A DNA stretch of 64,000 nt from an uncultured Eubacteriales bacterium (GTDB lineage: Bacteria > Bacillota > Clostridia > Oscillospirales > Oscillospiraceae): the NCBI GenBank assembly GCA_900545495.1, contig UQZJ01000009.1, forward strand, positions 1-64,000, read 5' to 3'. Position numbers and translations under genes: made by a program. The notes below the pieces were generated by a model. That model searched no databases. It had not been told where the DNA came from and worked only from the letters and a program-made list of their open reading frames with translations. Shown here in pieces: positions 25,464-33,269 of the stretch; position 1 is the first letter of the stretch; each line of letters begins with the position of its first letter.

Positions 25464-25964
25464 TTAACCCACGATCTCGTCCACGCTCTTGCCGCGGGTG
25501 CGGGCGACCTCTTCCGGGGTACGCAGGGCCTTCAGGCCCTCAAAGGTGGCGGCTACCACGTTCACGGCGGTGTTGGAACGCAGGCACTTGGTACGGATAT
25601 CCTTGATACCGGCAGCTTCCATGATGATACGCACGGGGCCGCCGGCGATCACGCCGGTACCGGGAGCTGCGGGCTTCATCAGCACGCGGCCTGCACCGGC
25701 CTCGCCGATGATCTCGTGGGGGATGGTGCTGCCGGACAGGGAGATGGTGATCATGTTCTTCTTGGCATCCTCGATGCCCTTGCGGATCGCCTCGGGGACC
25801 TCGGCGGCCTTGCCCAGACCGAAGCCGACCTTGCCCTTGCCGTCGCCGACGACCATCAGGGCGGAGAACTTCATGACACGACCACCCTTAACGGTCTTGG
25901 ATACGCGGTTGGTAGCGACTACTTTCTCAATGTACTCGCTCTGCTCTCTTTCAAATCTTGCCAT
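25464..25964 (-). CDS. rpsE: 30S ribosomal protein S5
   Basis: S5 lines the mRNA entry channel and affects decoding accuracy. The 166-residue sequence has the double-stranded RNA-binding-like N-terminal domain (RVSKTVKGGRVMKFSALMVVG) and the C-terminal domain with GTGVIAGGPVRIIMEAAGI. The spectinomycin-related loop is present and unremarkable. Confidence 0.98.
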   Translation of the reverse strand: MARFEREQSEYIEKVVATNRVSKTVKGGRVMKFSALMVVGDGKGKVGFGLGKAAEVPEAIRKGIEDAKKNMITISLSGSTIPHEIIGEAGAGRVLMKPAAPGTGVIAGGPVRIIMEAAGIKDIRTKCLRSNTAVNVVAATFEGLKALRTPEEVARTRGKSVDEIVG

Positions 25965-25981
25965 TGATAAGTCCTCCTTCC

Positions 25982-26341
25982 TTAGAATTCCAGGCCGCCC
26001 TCGCGGGCGCCTTCAGCCAGCTCGGCCACACGGCCGTGGTACAGGTAACCGCCACGGTCGAACACGACCTGGTCGATGCCCTTGGCCTTGCAGCGCTCGG
26101 CCACCAGCTTGCCCACGGCGCGGGCAGCAGCCTTGTTGCCGCCGTTGCCCTCGATCTCCTTATCCAGAGAGGAGGCGGAAACCAGGGTGTTGCCGGCCAC
26201 ATCGTCGATGACCTGGGCATAGATGTTCTTCTCGCTGCGGAACACGTTCAGGCGGGGACGCTCGGGAGTGCCGGACAGCTTGGCACGAACTCTCTTATGG
26301 CGCTTCAGACGCTGCGCGTTAGTATCGGGTCTTTTAATCAT
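25982..26341 (-). CDS. rplR: 50S ribosomal protein L18
   Basis: L18 binds 5S rRNA with L5. The 119-residue product starts with a basic arm (KRHKRVRAKLSGTPERPRL) and ends with the family run ELAEGAREGGLEF. It lies between rplF and rpsE. Confidence 0.98.
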   Translation of the reverse strand: MIKRPDTNAQRLKRHKRVRAKLSGTPERPRLNVFRSEKNIYAQVIDDVAGNTLVSASSLDKEIEGNGGNKAAARAVGKLVAERCKAKGIDQVVFDRGGYLYHGRVAELAEGAREGGLEF

Positions 26342-26355
26342 ATCGGCACACCTCC

Positions 26356-26901
26356 TTACTTCTTGGCGCCGGTCTTACCGACCTTGCGGCGGATGACTTC
26401 GTCAACATACTTGATGCCCTTGCCCTTATAAGGCTCGGGAGGACGCTTCTCGCGGACTTCCGCCGCGAACTGGCCCACCTTCTGCTTGTCGGGGCCGGAG
26501 ATCACGACCTTGTTGGGGCTGGGGACCTCGATGGTGATGCCGTCGATCTCGGCCATCTTCACGGGGTGAGAGTAGCCCAGGTTCATGACCAGCTCGTTGC
26601 CTTCCTTAGCGGCACGATAGCCAACACCGTTGATCTCCAGCTCCTTCTTGAAGCCTTCGCTGACGCCAACGACCATGTTGTGCAGCAGAGCGCGGGTCAT
26701 GCCGTGCAGCGCGCAGTGCAGCTTGTCGTCGGAGGGGCGCTTGACGTGGATGACGTTGCCGTCCTGCTCCAGGATCATCTCGGGGCGCAGAGCCTGCACC
26801 AGAGTACCCTTGGGGCCCTTGACGGTAACGACGTTGTTCTCCGCAATGGTGACTTCCACACCGGCGGGGACGGTAATGGGCATTCTACCAATTCTAGACA
26901 T
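26356..26901 (-). CDS. rplF: 50S ribosomal protein L6
   Basis: L6 sits near the factor-binding stalk. The 181-residue protein has the two repeated alpha/beta domains and the C-terminal signature PEPYKGKGIKYVDEVIRRK. It starts MSRIGRMPITVPAGVEV. Length fits the family. Confidence 0.98.
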   Translation of the reverse strand: MSRIGRMPITVPAGVEVTIAENNVVTVKGPKGTLVQALRPEMILEQDGNVIHVKRPSDDKLHCALHGMTRALLHNMVVGVSEGFKKELEINGVGYRAAKEGNELVMNLGYSHPVKMAEIDGITIEVPSPNKVVISGPDKQKVGQFAAEVREKRPPEPYKGKGIKYVDEVIRRKVGKTGAKK

Positions 26902-26916
26902 TGTTCAAATACCTCC

Positions 26917-27315
26917 TTACCATACGAATGCAAGGACTTCGCCGCCGACGTGCGCTGCGCGAGCAGCCTTGTCGGTCATGACGCCCTTGGAAGTGGATAC
27001 GATCGCAATACCGAGACCACGCAGCACGCGGGGCAGCTCGTCGGCGCCCACATAGACGCGCAGGCCGGGCTTGGACACACGGCGCAGGCCGGAGATGACC
27101 TTCTCCTTACCGGCGTTGTACTTCAGGGTGATACGGATGACGCCCTGGGTACCGTCGTCGATGACCTGGAAGGACTTGATGTAGCCCTCGTCCAGCAGGA
27201 TCTGAGCGATGCTCTTCTTCATGTTGGAAGCGGGAACATCCACGGTCTCGTGCTTGGCATTGTTGGCGTTGCGGATACGGGTGAGCATATCGGCAACAGG
27301 ATCAGTGATGTGCAT
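26917..27315 (-). CDS. rpsH: 30S ribosomal protein S8
   Basis: S8 binds the central domain of 16S rRNA and in E. coli represses the spc operon. The 132-residue protein begins MHITDPVADMLTRIRNAN and ends GVMTDKAARAAHVGGEVLAF. The ATG at 27315 was chosen because AGGAGG lies ten bases upstream; the longer frame to 27399 has no ribosome site. It is separated from rpsN by 285 bases, unusually long inside this operon, and that spacer holds the structured repeat at 27518-27602. Confidence 0.97.
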   Translation of the reverse strand: MHITDPVADMLTRIRNANNAKHETVDVPASNMKKSIAQILLDEGYIKSFQVIDDGTQGVIRITLKYNAGKEKVISGLRRVSKPGLRVYVGADELPRVLRGLGIAIVSTSKGVMTDKAARAAHVGGEVLAFVW

Positions 27316-27517
27316 ACTTGTAGTTCCTCCTATTTTAGAGTTACAGGCTGTCGCCTGTTGAGGCAGCGAGGTATCACTGATAATTTGATCCGCCGGCACT
27401 CACGATGCCGATGTTTAATTACCAGTGACCTTTCGCCATCCTATATTACCGGGAGCCTTGCGGCTCTTAGGTACGTTGGGTCGGCGGAGTGCATTTCCTC
27501 CACCTGCTCCTGGTGAA

Positions 27518-27602
27518 GATTTTTTTCTCAGACGAGGCGGCATGGCGCAGCCGTACTTTGTGTACGGCAAGCCTTGCCAACGAAGTATGAGGAAAAAAGA
27601 TT
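27518..27602 (-). repeat. Structured dispersed repeat, copy 1 (rpsN-rpsH spacer)
   Basis: This 85-base fold-back element shares length, layout and conserved parts with the copy at 44531-44615. From outside in it has an outer stem, an asymmetric internal loop (GACGAGG opposite AACGAAGTA), a middle stem with one mismatch, and an identical apical hairpin GCCGTAC-TTTGT-GTACGGC. Stem bases differ between copies in a pairing-preserving way. In operon orientation its first bases overlap the rpsN stop codon. The rest of the 285-base spacer (27316-27517) has only short weak hairpins and no gene. Confidence 0.8.
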
Positions 27603-27786
27603 ACCAGGAAGCCTTGCGGACACCGGGGATCTCGCCCTTGTAAGCCAGCGTGCGGAAGCAGATACGGCACACGCCGTAGTCACGCAGGTAGGCGTGGGGA
27701 CGGCCGCACAGCTTGCAGCGGTTGTACTTACGGGTGGAGAATTTCGCAGGCGCCTGCTGCTTCAGGATCATAGACTTTTTAGCCAT
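27601..27786 (-). CDS. rpsN: 30S ribosomal protein S14, zinc-binding form
   Basis: This 61-residue type Z S14 has the two zinc knuckles (CKLCGRPHAY and CRICFR). It is essential for the 30S head. It begins MAKKSMILKQQAPAKFSTRK and ends GVRKASW. A structured repeat begins at its stop codon, and rpsH follows 285 bases on. Confidence 0.97.
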   Translation of the reverse strand: MAKKSMILKQQAPAKFSTRKYNRCKLCGRPHAYLRDYGVCRICFRTLAYKGEIPGVRKASW

Positions 27787-27802
27787 TTCGTTCTCCTCCT
27801 AA

Positions 27803-28342
27803 TCAGCGTTCAAAGGGAGCGCCGACCAGGGTCAGCAGCTCGCGTGCTTCTTCATCGGTCTGGGCGGTGGTGCAGATGACGATATCCATACCGCGGATCT
27901 TGTCGATCTTGTCGTACTCGATCTCGGGGAAGATCAGCTGCTCCTTGATACCCAGGGCATAGTTGCCGCGGCCGTCGAAGGCGTTGGCGCTGATGCCGCG
28001 GAAGTCACGGACACGGGGCAGAGCCACGTTGAACAGACGATCCAGGAACTCCCACATCTTGTCGCCGCGCAGCGTGACCTTGGCGCCCACGGGCATACCC
28101 TCACGCAGCTTGAAGTTTGCAACGGACTTCTTGGCGATGGTGATGATGGCCTTCTGGCCGGTGATGGTGGCCAGATCGCTGCACACAGCGTCCAGAACCT
28201 TGGCGTTCTCACGAGCCTCACCGCAGCCCACGTTCACGACGACCTTGTCGATCTTGGGGATCTGCATGGTGGACTTGTAGCCGAACTTCTTGAAGAGAGC
28301 GGGAGCCACTTCTTCGGTATACTTAACTTTCAGACGTGCCAT
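27803..28342 (-). CDS. rplE: 50S ribosomal protein L5
   Basis: L5 is part of the 5S rRNA complex. The 179-residue product carries the family runs IPKIDKVVVNVGCGEA, GMPVGAKVTLRGDKMWEF and RDFRGISANAFDGRGNY. Position between rplX and rpsN is standard. Confidence 0.98.
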   Translation of the reverse strand: MARLKVKYTEEVAPALFKKFGYKSTMQIPKIDKVVVNVGCGEARENAKVLDAVCSDLATITGQKAIITIAKKSVANFKLREGMPVGAKVTLRGDKMWEFLDRLFNVALPRVRDFRGISANAFDGRGNYALGIKEQLIFPEIEYDKIDKIRGMDIVICTTAQTDEEARELLTLVGAPFER

Positions 28343-28361
28343 TTACTTACTCTCTCCTTTC

Positions 28362-28676
28362 TCACAGAGCGGCGCCGCAGTGCTTGCACACGCGGACTTT
28401 CTTGCCGTCCTTGATCTCATAGGCCACGCGGGTGGGCTTGTCGCACTTGGGGCAGACCACCTGGACCTTGCTGGCGTAGATAGCAGCCTCGCGCTTGACG
28501 ATGCCGCCCTCCTCGCCCTGCTTGCGGGGCTTGATGTGGCAGGTCACCACGTTGATACCCTCCACCACGACCTTGCGCTCGCTGGGGACAGTACCCAGCA
28601 CCTTGCCGGACTTGCCCTTGTCCTTGCCGGACAGAACGACGACCTTGTCGTTCTTCTTGATCTTCAGACTATTCAT
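28362..28676 (-). CDS. rplX: 50S ribosomal protein L24
   Basis: L24 is an assembly initiator near the tunnel exit. The 104-residue protein has the KOW motif (KVVVLSGKDKGKSGKVL) and a C-terminal CPKC/CKHC pair, a zinc ribbon found in many Firmicute L24 proteins. Confidence 0.97.
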   Translation of the reverse strand: MNSLKIKKNDKVVVLSGKDKGKSGKVLGTVPSERKVVVEGINVVTCHIKPRKQGEEGGIVKREAAIYASKVQVVCPKCDKPTRVAYEIKDGKKVRVCKHCGAAL

Positions 28677-28690
28677 GTGACCGGCCCTCC

Positions 28691-29059
28691 TTAAATAACT
28701 TCGGGAGCGAGGGACAGGATCTTCATATAATCCTTGTCGCGCAGCTCACGAGCAACCGGCCCAAAGATACGGGTACCTCTGGGGTTCTTGTCGTCCTTGA
28801 TGAGGACGGCGGCGTTGTCGTCGAAACGGACGTAAGTGCCGTCGGCGCGGCGAACGCCCTTGGCGGAGCGGACGATCACGGCCTTGACGACCTCGCCCTT
28901 CTTCACCTGACCGCCGGGAGCGCTCTTGCGCACGGAAGCGACGATCACATCACCGATGTTGCCGTACTTGCGCTTGGAGCCGCCCAGAACGCGGATGCAC
29001 TTGATCTCCTTGGCGCCGGTATTATCGGCAACCTTCAGATAGGACTCTTGCTGAATCAT
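28691..29059 (-). CDS. rplN: 50S ribosomal protein L14
   Basis: L14 contacts the 30S subunit. The 122-residue sequence starts MIQQESYLKVADNTGAKEIK and ends RDKDYMKILSLAPEVI, as in the family. Confidence 0.98.
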   Translation of the reverse strand: MIQQESYLKVADNTGAKEIKCIRVLGGSKRKYGNIGDVIVASVRKSAPGGQVKKGEVVKAVIVRSAKGVRRADGTYVRFDDNAAVLIKDDKNPRGTRIFGPVARELRDKDYMKILSLAPEVI

Positions 29060-29074
29060 ACTTGCGGCACCTCC

Positions 29075-29338
29075 TTACTTAGCCTTCTCGACGATCTCGA
29101 CCACGCGCCAACGCTTGTCCTTGGACAGGGGGCGGGTCTCCATCACCTTGACGACGTCGCCAACACCGCAAGCATTCTGCTCGTCATGAGCCTTCAGCTT
29201 GTAGGTACGGCCGACGATCTTCTTATACAGAGGATGGGCAACGCGGTCCTCAATGGCGACGACCACGGTCTTGTCCATCTTATCGGAAACGACCTTGCCG
29301 ACTCTGGTCTTGCGGGAGGAAATTCTCTTCTCTTCCAT
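29075..29338 (-). CDS. rpsQ: 30S ribosomal protein S17
   Basis: S17 is an OB-fold protein binding the 5' domain of 16S rRNA. The 87-residue product starts MEEKRISSRKTRVGKVVS and contains VMETRPLSKDKRWRVVE. The ATG at 29338 is preferred over an earlier in-frame start at 29359, since AAGGAGGAG lies just upstream and the earlier start overlaps rpmC. Confidence 0.97.
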   Translation of the reverse strand: MEEKRISSRKTRVGKVVSDKMDKTVVVAIEDRVAHPLYKKIVGRTYKLKAHDEQNACGVGDVVKVMETRPLSKDKRWRVVEIVEKAK

Positions 29339-29339
29339 T

Positions 29340-29531
29340 TTACTTCTCCTCCTTTTCACGGATAACGGTCTTCACGCGGGCGATGTCGCGCTTGGTCTCG
29401 GCGATCTTGAGAGGATTGTCCAGCTGATTGGTTGCGTGCTGCATACGCAGGAAGAACAGATCCTTCTTCAGGGAGTCCAGCTTCTCGTTGAGCTGCTCCA
29501 CGGTCATTGCACGTACTTCAGTTGCCTTCAT
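29340..29531 (-). CDS. rpmC: 50S ribosomal protein L29
   Basis: L29 borders the tunnel exit, where trigger factor and SRP bind. The 63-residue helical protein reads MKATEVRAMTVEQLNEKLDS and contains the family LRMQHATNQLDNP run. The ATG at 29531 has AGGTG seven bases upstream and begins one base after the rplP stop; a GTG at 29540 would add three residues and overlap rplP. Confidence 0.95.
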   Translation of the reverse strand: MKATEVRAMTVEQLNEKLDSLKKDLFFLRMQHATNQLDNPLKIAETKRDIARVKTVIREKEEK

Positions 29532-29532
29532 C

Positions 29533-29967
29533 TCATTCACCTACTTCCTGGGCTTCGAGATCCTCGCGCTTGACGATCTTCGTCTTGATGGGCAGCTTGT
29601 GGCTGGCCAGACGCAGGGCCTCGCGGGCGACCTCTTCGGAAACACCGGCGATCTCAAACATGACACGGCCGGGCTTGACTACTGCGACCCAATACTCGGG
29701 GGAACCCTTACCGGAACCCATGCGGGTCTCGGCCGGCTTCTCGGTGATGGGCTTGTCGGGGAAGATCTTGATCCAGACCTGACCGCCACGCTTGGTATAG
29801 CGGGTCATGGCGATACGGGCGGCCTCGATCTGATTGCTGGTGATCCAGCTGGGCTCCAGGGCAACCAGACCGTACTCGCCGTAGGTCACCTTATTGCCGC
29901 GCATGGCCTTGCCGGTGAGGCGGCCACGGTGTACTCTGCGGTACTTAACTCTCTTGGGCAGAAGCAT
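29533..29967 (-). CDS. rplP: 50S ribosomal protein L16
   Basis: L16 shapes the A-tRNA site of the 50S subunit. The 144-residue protein begins MLLPKRVKYRRVHRGRLTGK and has the KGSPEYWVAVVKPGRVMFE motif. Its start overlaps the last base of the rpsC stop (TAATG), so the two are translationally coupled. Confidence 0.98.
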   Translation of the reverse strand: MLLPKRVKYRRVHRGRLTGKAMRGNKVTYGEYGLVALEPSWITSNQIEAARIAMTRYTKRGGQVWIKIFPDKPITEKPAETRMGSGKGSPEYWVAVVKPGRVMFEIAGVSEEVAREALRLASHKLPIKTKIVKREDLEAQEVGE

Positions 29968-30821
29968 TACTGAGCGCCTCCTTCTTTCTTTTCTGCGGGC
30001 TTGCGGAAACCGCCCTCGGGACGGGGACCGCGGTTGAAGCCGCCGTTCTGACGGTCACGGTTGAAGCCGCCGTTCTGGCCATCGCGGCGGAAGCCACCGC
30101 GGCGGTCGCCGTCACGACGGTTGCCGCGACGCTCACGACGCTCCTGATAGGGCTTGCTGGTGTCCAGCGTGCGCGGGGTGGTGCGCAGCGCCTGGGACAG
30201 GATCTCGCCCTTGTAGATCCACACCTTCACGCCGATGCGGCCGAAGGTGGTGGCAGCCTCAGCAAAGCCGTAGTCGATGTCGGCGCGCAGGGTCTGCAGG
30301 GGAATGGTACCCTCGTGATAATGCTCGGAGCCGGCGATCTCACGGCCGCCCAGACGGCCGCCGCAGTTGCACTTGATGCCCTTGGCGCCGGCGCGCATGG
30401 CGCGGCCCATGGCATTCTTCATGGCGCGGCGGTGGGAGATACGCTTCTCCAGCTGGGCGGCGATGTTCTCAGCCACCAGCTGTGCATCCATATCGGGGTT
30501 GCGGACCTCGACGATGTTCAGCTTCACGGTCTTGCCGATCAGCTTCTCCACGTCCTTGCGGTACTGCTCGATCTGCTCGCCGCCCTTGCCGATGACCACG
30601 CCGGGGCGTGCCACGTGCAGGTAGATGGTGACGACCTCGTTGCTGCGCTCGATCTCGATCTTGGAGACACCGGCGGCAAACAGCAGCTTCTTCAGGTACA
30701 CGCGGATCTTATGGTCCTCGACCAGCAGGTCGCCGACCTTCTCATTGCTGGCATACCAGCGGGAATCCCAGTCTTTGATGACGCCCACGCGCATGCCATG
30801 GGGATTAACTTTCTGACCCAT
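29967..30821 (-). CDS. rpsC: 30S ribosomal protein S3 with Arg/Gly-rich C-terminal extension
   Basis: S3 forms part of the mRNA entry helicase site. Residues 1 to about 215 are a normal S3 with the KH domain (VARPGVVIGKGGEQIEQYR) and the C-terminal domain. About 65 extra residues follow and are rich in Arg, Gly, Asn and Phe, with a nine-residue tandem repeat (NGGFNRDRQ then NGGFNR). The total of 284 residues is well above the usual 210-230. The extension is in frame and GC content is unchanged, so it is not an assembly artefact by appearance. Its role is unknown. Confidence 0.96.
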   Translation of the reverse strand: MGQKVNPHGMRVGVIKDWDSRWYASNEKVGDLLVEDHKIRVYLKKLLFAAGVSKIEIERSNEVVTIYLHVARPGVVIGKGGEQIEQYRKDVEKLIGKTVKLNIVEVRNPDMDAQLVAENIAAQLEKRISHRRAMKNAMGRAMRAGAKGIKCNCGGRLGGREIAGSEHYHEGTIPLQTLRADIDYGFAEAATTFGRIGVKVWIYKGEILSQALRTTPRTLDTSKPYQERRERRGNRRDGDRRGGFRRDGQNGGFNRDRQNGGFNRGPRPEGGFRKPAEKKEGGAQ

Positions 30822-30840
30822 TTAACTGTTCCTCCCTTTC

Positions 30841-31176
30841 TTAGTCTCTCTCCGCGACGACCAGCGTCACATGAGAGGTTCTCTTGTTGATGCGATAGGC
30901 GCGGCCCTGAGCCCGAGGCATCATGCGCTTGAGGATGGGGCCGGGGGTGGCGAACACCTGAGTGACCACCAGCTTGTCCGGATCCATGCTGAAGTTGTTC
31001 TCAGCATTGGCGCAGGCGCTCTTGAGCAGCTTGACCAGCGGCTCGGAGGCGGACTTGGGGGTGTTCATCAGGATGGCCATAGCAGTCTTGGCATCCTTGC
31101 CGCGGATCAGATCGCAGACGATCTGGACCTTGCGGGGAGAGATGCGGACGTATCTCAGATATGCTTTCGCTTCCAT
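30841..31176 (-). CDS. rplV: 50S ribosomal protein L22
   Basis: L22 lines the exit tunnel, and its hairpin is a site of macrolide resistance. The 111-residue product starts MEAKAYLRYVRISPRKVQIV and ends RTSHVTLVVAERD. The ATG at 31176 follows AAGGAGG; a longer frame to 31290 lies within rpsS and was rejected. No unusual change is seen in the loop (PRAQGRAYRINKRTSH). Confidence 0.97.
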   Translation of the reverse strand: MEAKAYLRYVRISPRKVQIVCDLIRGKDAKTAMAILMNTPKSASEPLVKLLKSACANAENNFSMDPDKLVVTQVFATPGPILKRMMPRAQGRAYRINKRTSHVTLVVAERD

Positions 31177-31195
31177 ATTACTCTGCATCCTCCTT

Positions 31196-31459
31196 TTACG
31201 CTTTCTTGGTGTGGCCGCGGAAGGTACGAGTGGGTGCGAACTCACCCAGCTTGTGACCCACCATGTCCTCCTGCACGTAGACAGGCACATGACGGCGGCC
31301 GTCGTGGACAGCGATGGTATGGCCGACGAAGGCGGGGAAGATGGTGGAGCTGCGGCTCCAGGTCTTCAGCACGTTCTTCTCGCCCTTAGCGTTCATCTCT
31401 TCAACCCGCTTCAGCAGCTCAGGGGCAACATACGGGCCTTTTTTGATAGATCTGCTCAT
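31196..31459 (-). CDS. rpsS: 30S ribosomal protein S19
   Basis: S19 is in the 30S head with S13. The 87-residue protein begins MSRSIKKGPYVAPELLKRV and contains TIFPAFVGHTIAVHDGRRHV and KLGEFAPTRTFRGH, all family signatures. Confidence 0.98.
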   Translation of the reverse strand: MSRSIKKGPYVAPELLKRVEEMNAKGEKNVLKTWSRSSTIFPAFVGHTIAVHDGRRHVPVYVQEDMVGHKLGEFAPTRTFRGHTKKA

Positions 31460-31474
31460 ATTCTCTTGCCTCCT

Positions 31475-32311
31475 TTACTTCACGTTGCGACGCTTGACAA
31501 TGAACTTGTCGGTGGGATTCTTCTTCTTGCGGGTCTTGTAACCCAGAGCCGGCTTGCCCCAAGGAGTGACAGGGCCGGGACGACCCACGGGGGACTTGCC
31601 TTCACCACCGCCGTGGGGGTGGTCGCAGGGGTTCATGACGGAACCGCGGACGGTGGGACGCCAACCCATGTGGCGCTTACGGCCAGCCTTACCGATCTGG
31701 ATGTTCTCGTGCTCCAGATTGCCCACCTGACCGATGCAGGCGGTGCAGTTGGTGCGGACGATACGAACCTCGCCGGAGGGCATACGGATCTGGGCGTTGG
31801 CGCCCTCCTTAGCCATCAGCTGGGCATAGGCGCCGGCGGAACGAACCAGCTGGGCGCCCTTGCCGGGGTGCAGCTCCACGTTGTGGATGACGGTACCCAC
31901 GGGGATGTTAGCGATGGGCAGGCAGTTGCCGGGCTTGATATCGGCAGCGGCGCTGGAGATCACCTTGTCGCCGGCAGCCAGACCGACGGGAGCGATGATG
32001 TAGCGCTTCTCGCCGTCCTCGTACTGCACCAGCGCGATGTTGGCGCTGCGGTTGGGGTCATACTCCAGACGCAGGACGGTGGCTTCCATATCCACCTTGT
32101 CGCGCTTGAAGTCGATGATACGATACTTGCGCTTCTCGCCGCCGCCGCGATGGCGGACGGTGATGCGGCCGTAGCTGTTGCGACCAGCGTTCTTCTTCAG
32201 CACCTCGGTCAGGCTGGCCTCGGGCTTGGCGTGCTTATCAATGCCGTCGAAGCCGGAGACAGTCATGTGGCGGCGGGAAGGGGTGGTCGGCTTAAAAGTT
32301 TTGATAGACAT
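31475..32311 (-). CDS. rplB: 50S ribosomal protein L2
   Basis: L2 is required for subunit joining and peptidyl transfer. The 278-residue product has the RNA-binding domains and the conserved C-terminal run VMNPCDHPHGGGEGKSPVG, including the histidine important for activity. It lies between rplW and rpsS. Confidence 0.98.
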   Translation of the reverse strand: MSIKTFKPTTPSRRHMTVSGFDGIDKHAKPEASLTEVLKKNAGRNSYGRITVRHRGGGEKRKYRIIDFKRDKVDMEATVLRLEYDPNRSANIALVQYEDGEKRYIIAPVGLAAGDKVISSAAADIKPGNCLPIANIPVGTVIHNVELHPGKGAQLVRSAGAYAQLMAKEGANAQIRMPSGEVRIVRTNCTACIGQVGNLEHENIQIGKAGRKRHMGWRPTVRGSVMNPCDHPHGGGEGKSPVGRPGPVTPWGKPALGYKTRKKKNPTDKFIVKRRNVK

Positions 32312-32329
32312 TCTCTACACTCCCTTCTC

Positions 32330-32626
32330 TTACACCATACCCTCGAAGAACTCGATGGTCTTGGAATCTTCAGTCAACTGGACATACGCCTTTTTCCAGC
32401 TCTTGCGCTGGCCGGGACGGGCGGCGCCCATGCGCTTGGTCTTTCCATCGTAGTTGATGGTGTTGACCTTGGCGACCTTCACGCCGAAGATCTTCTCCAC
32501 GGCGTTCTTGATCTCGATCTTGCCGGCGGTGGGAGCCACTTCAAAGACGTACTTCTTATCGGAAGTAGCGGCCATGGAGCGCTCGGTAATGACCGGACGG
32601 ATGATGATGTCGTATACGTTAGCCAT
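32330..32626 (-). CDS. rplW: 50S ribosomal protein L23
   Basis: L23 sits at the tunnel exit and docks trigger factor and SRP. The 98-residue protein has the pattern DIIIRPVITERSMA ... KYVFEVAPTAGKIEIKNAVE. Its start codon overlaps the rplD stop (TAATG). Confidence 0.97.
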   Translation of the reverse strand: MANVYDIIIRPVITERSMAATSDKKYVFEVAPTAGKIEIKNAVEKIFGVKVAKVNTINYDGKTKRMGAARPGQRKSWKKAYVQLTEDSKTIEFFEGMV

Positions 32627-33249
32627 TATGCGAACACCTCCTCGATTACTGCGAGGGCTTCCTTATCCAGCACCAGATACTTGGCGTTCAGAATGTCGTA
32701 GACATTGATGAGGTTCGCCATGGAAGTAATGACGCCGGGGATGTTGCGGGCGCTCTTGACGATGGTCTCGTCCTTGGCGGGGGTGACCACCAGAGACTTG
32801 CCGTCAGCCTTGACGGCGGTCAGGAAAGCGCGGAAGTCCTTGGTCTTGATGCTGTCCATCTTGATGCTGTCGATGACGATGATCTCGCCGGCAGCAGCCT
32901 TGGCGGACAGAGCGGATTTCATAGCCAGTCTCTTGACCTTCTTGTTCAGAACGTAAGAGTAGCTGCGGGGCTTGGGGGCGAACACGATGCCGCCGTGGGT
33001 CCACTGGGGCGCACGGGTGCTGCCCTGACGGGCGTGACCGGTACCCTTCTGGCGCCAGGGCTTCTTGCCGCCGCCGGAAACCTCGGCGCGGGTCAGAGCG
33101 CTCTGGGTGCCCTGACGGCAGTTGGCCAAGTGGTTCTTCACCACTTCGTGGACAACAGCGGTGTTCGGCTCGATGCCGAAGATGCCGTCGTTCAGTTCAA
33201 CAGTACCGACCTCAGCGCCGGCCATGTTCAAAACTTTGATGGTAGACAT
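32626..33249 (-). CDS. rplD: 50S ribosomal protein L4
   Basis: L4 has a loop in the exit tunnel and in E. coli represses the S10 operon. The 207-residue product starts MSTIKVLNMAGAEVGTVELN and contains the tunnel loop (GGGKKPWRQKGTGHARQGS). The ATG at 33249 was chosen over one at 33261 on family alignment. Whether L4 acts on the long S10 leader here is open. Confidence 0.97.
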   Translation of the reverse strand: MSTIKVLNMAGAEVGTVELNDGIFGIEPNTAVVHEVVKNHLANCRQGTQSALTRAEVSGGGKKPWRQKGTGHARQGSTRAPQWTHGGIVFAPKPRSYSYVLNKKVKRLAMKSALSAKAAAGEIIVIDSIKMDSIKTKDFRAFLTAVKADGKSLVVTPAKDETIVKSARNIPGVITSMANLINVYDILNAKYLVLDKEALAVIEEVFA

Positions 33250-33269
33250 ATCCTTAAGCACTCCTTTCC

